In this document: piece by piece, positions 63,082 to 64,000 of the stretch
Numbering within the stretch: position 1 is the stretch's first letter
Layout: each line of letters begins with the position of its first letter
DNA from: Nostoc sp. LEGE 06077
GTDB taxonomy: Bacteria > Cyanobacteriota > Cyanobacteriia > Cyanobacteriales > Nostocaceae
DNA length: 64,000 bases
Reading direction: 5' to 3'
NCBI RefSeq assembly: GCF_015207705.1
Contig: NZ_JADEWI010000011.1
Location: 1 to 64,000, forward strand
The notes under the pieces: model-generated
Told to the model about the DNA's origin: nothing
Seen by the model: only the letters and a program-made list of their open reading frames with translations
The model's database searches: none
Program-made: the position numbers and the translations under genes

Positions 63082-64000
63082 ATGGAATTAAATGAATTAT
63101 TAGAAATCGCTAAACAAGAACGCTCTCAAGCTAAACCAGTGAATATTCGCTGTTGTACAGCGGCTGGTTGTTTATCAGCTAATTCCCAAGAAATTAAACA
63201 ACAACTAGAAGCAAGTATCAAGGCCGAAGGCTTAGAAAAAGATGTGCAAGTTTCTAGTGTTGGCTGTATGCGCTTATGCTGTCAAGGGCCATTAGTACAA
63301 GTTGACACTCCTGCGGGAAGCAAACTGTATAAAAAAGTTACTCAACAAGATGCACCAGCAATTATTGAAGCGTTAGATGGCGGTAAAACCCATGTTTCTG
63401 AGATAGATTTATCCCAGCCATTTTTTACCTATCAACAGCTTATTGTTTTAGAAAATAGTGGCAAAATTGACCCAGAAAAGATTCAATCTTATATTGCGGC
63501 TGAAGGTTATCAAGCTCTTTACCATGTCTTGCGGGAGATGACTCCCAGCGAAGTAGTTGAGACAGTTACCCGTAGTGGGTTGCGTGGTAGAGGCGGTGCA
63601 GGTTATCCCACGGGGATTAAATGGGCAACTGTTGCTAAAGCAAAAAGCGATCGCAAATTTGTCATCTGTAACGCCGATGAAGGTGATCCTGGCGCATTTA
63701 TGGATCGGAGTGTTTTAGAAAGTGATCCCCATCGCGTTTTAGAAGGAATGGCGATCGCCGCATATAGCATTGGAGCCAGTCAAGGTTATATTTATGTTCG
63801 GGCAGAATATCCCATCGCTATTCATCGTTTGCAAACAGCAATTCATCAAGCTCAACGCCTCGGTTTATTAGGTAGCCAAATTTTTGAGTCTCCCTTTGAC
63901 TTCAAAATTGATATTCGCATTGGTGCAGGGGCTTATGTCTGCGGCGAAGAAACCGCCTTAATGGCTTCAATTGAAGGCAAACGCGGCCTACCTCATCCCC
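63082..64000 (+). CDS. hoxF: Bidirectional hydrogenase diaphorase subunit HoxF (partial)
   Basis: Starts at the ATG at 63082, seven bases after hoxE, and runs off the window end; 306 codons are seen, about half of the expected length. The N-terminal part is a [2Fe-2S] thioredoxin-like domain (RCCTAAGCLSA, GCMRLCCQGPLVQV). The FMN/NADH-binding domain follows: GLRGRGGAGYPTGIKWAT, CNADEGDPGAFMDRSVLES and GAGAYVCGEETALMASIEG. It corresponds to the NuoF part of complex I. It oxidises or reduces NAD(P)H in the hydrogenase. hoxUYH are not in the window; in several Nostocales they lie elsewhere. Confidence 0.95.
   Translation, partial: MELNELLEIAKQERSQAKPVNIRCCTAAGCLSANSQEIKQQLEASIKAEGLEKDVQVSSVGCMRLCCQGPLVQVDTPAGSKLYKKVTQQDAPAIIEALDGGKTHVSEIDLSQPFFTYQQLIVLENSGKIDPEKIQSYIAAEGYQALYHVLREMTPSEVVETVTRSGLRGRGGAGYPTGIKWATVAKAKSDRKFVICNADEGDPGAFMDRSVLESDPHRVLEGMAIAAYSIGASQGYIYVRAEYPIAIHRLQTAIHQAQRLGLLGSQIFESPFDFKIDIRIGAGAYVCGEETALMASIEGKRGLPHP

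Overview
The window looks like chromosomal DNA of a filamentous cyanobacterium of the Nostoc/Anabaena/Calothrix group (Nostocales). The evidence is the very frequent palindrome GCGATCGC (HIP1), a DnaE polymerase gene that stops inside a split intein, the rbcL-rbcX-rbcS operon, hoxE-hoxF of the bidirectional hydrogenase, a PEP-CTERM protein, and many short tandem 7-base repeats (STRR) between genes. I saw no tRNA, rRNA, CRISPR array, complete insertion sequence or prophage. This is mostly core chromosome with a few decayed accessory genes.

Layout. 0-6 kb: dnaE N-terminal half with its N-intein, an unknown small gene, and a minus-strand group of a MlaE-type lipid-transport permease with two conserved cyanobacterial unknowns (DUF3119 and DUF3086 type). 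6-10.3 kb: a small membrane protein, short SppA, AroH, MoeA, and a DUF2442/DUF4160 pair whose DUF4160 member carries an in-frame premature stop. 10.5-13.8 kb: RDD membrane protein, ribosomal proteins L33 and S18, and an RNase II/R family exonuclease. 13.8-18.5 kb: an AbrB-type antitoxin relic, two tandem Tat-exported beta-carbonic anhydrases, a JAMM peptidase next to a MoeB-rhodanese E1-like enzyme, and an MFS transporter relic. 18.5-25 kb, minus strand: GT39-like glycosyltransferase, orphan LivF/NatE-like ATPase, PEP-CTERM protein, ferredoxin, HisZ overlapping a DnaJ-TPR protein.

25-37 kb: a GAF/PAS hybrid kinase, a cobalamin-binding-like protein, an M4 protease of protealysin type with an emfourin-like inhibitor, a GNAT acetyltransferase, a large pentapeptide-like membrane protein, a quinone-oxidoreductase-like dehydrogenase and a DUF4351-type protein. 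37-43 kb: rbcLXS with a clear intrinsic terminator and a long leader, a secreted seven-bladed propeller, PanB and signal peptidase I. 43-49 kb: a zinc-ribbon protein, MetH, small unknowns and a thioredoxin. 49-61.5 kb, minus strand: a 1039-residue membrane protein with about six tandem repeats of about 98 residues, a metallophosphoesterase coupled to a YegS-type lipid kinase, a stand-alone receiver, and a 1615-residue protein carrying a whole phosphorelay with five receivers, Hpt, kinase and OmpR-type DNA-binding domain. 61.9-64 kb: a universal stress protein and hoxE-hoxF, with hoxF cut by the window edge.

The strongest items for follow-up are the giant one-protein phosphorelay, the repeat-built membrane protein, the cyanobacterial protease/inhibitor pair, the premature stop in the DUF4160 gene, and in-frame STRR DNA inside metH and the giant kinase. 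Apart from the promoter-like sites, which are short and weakly specific, the functional calls rest on protein motifs read by eye. No database search or structure prediction was run.
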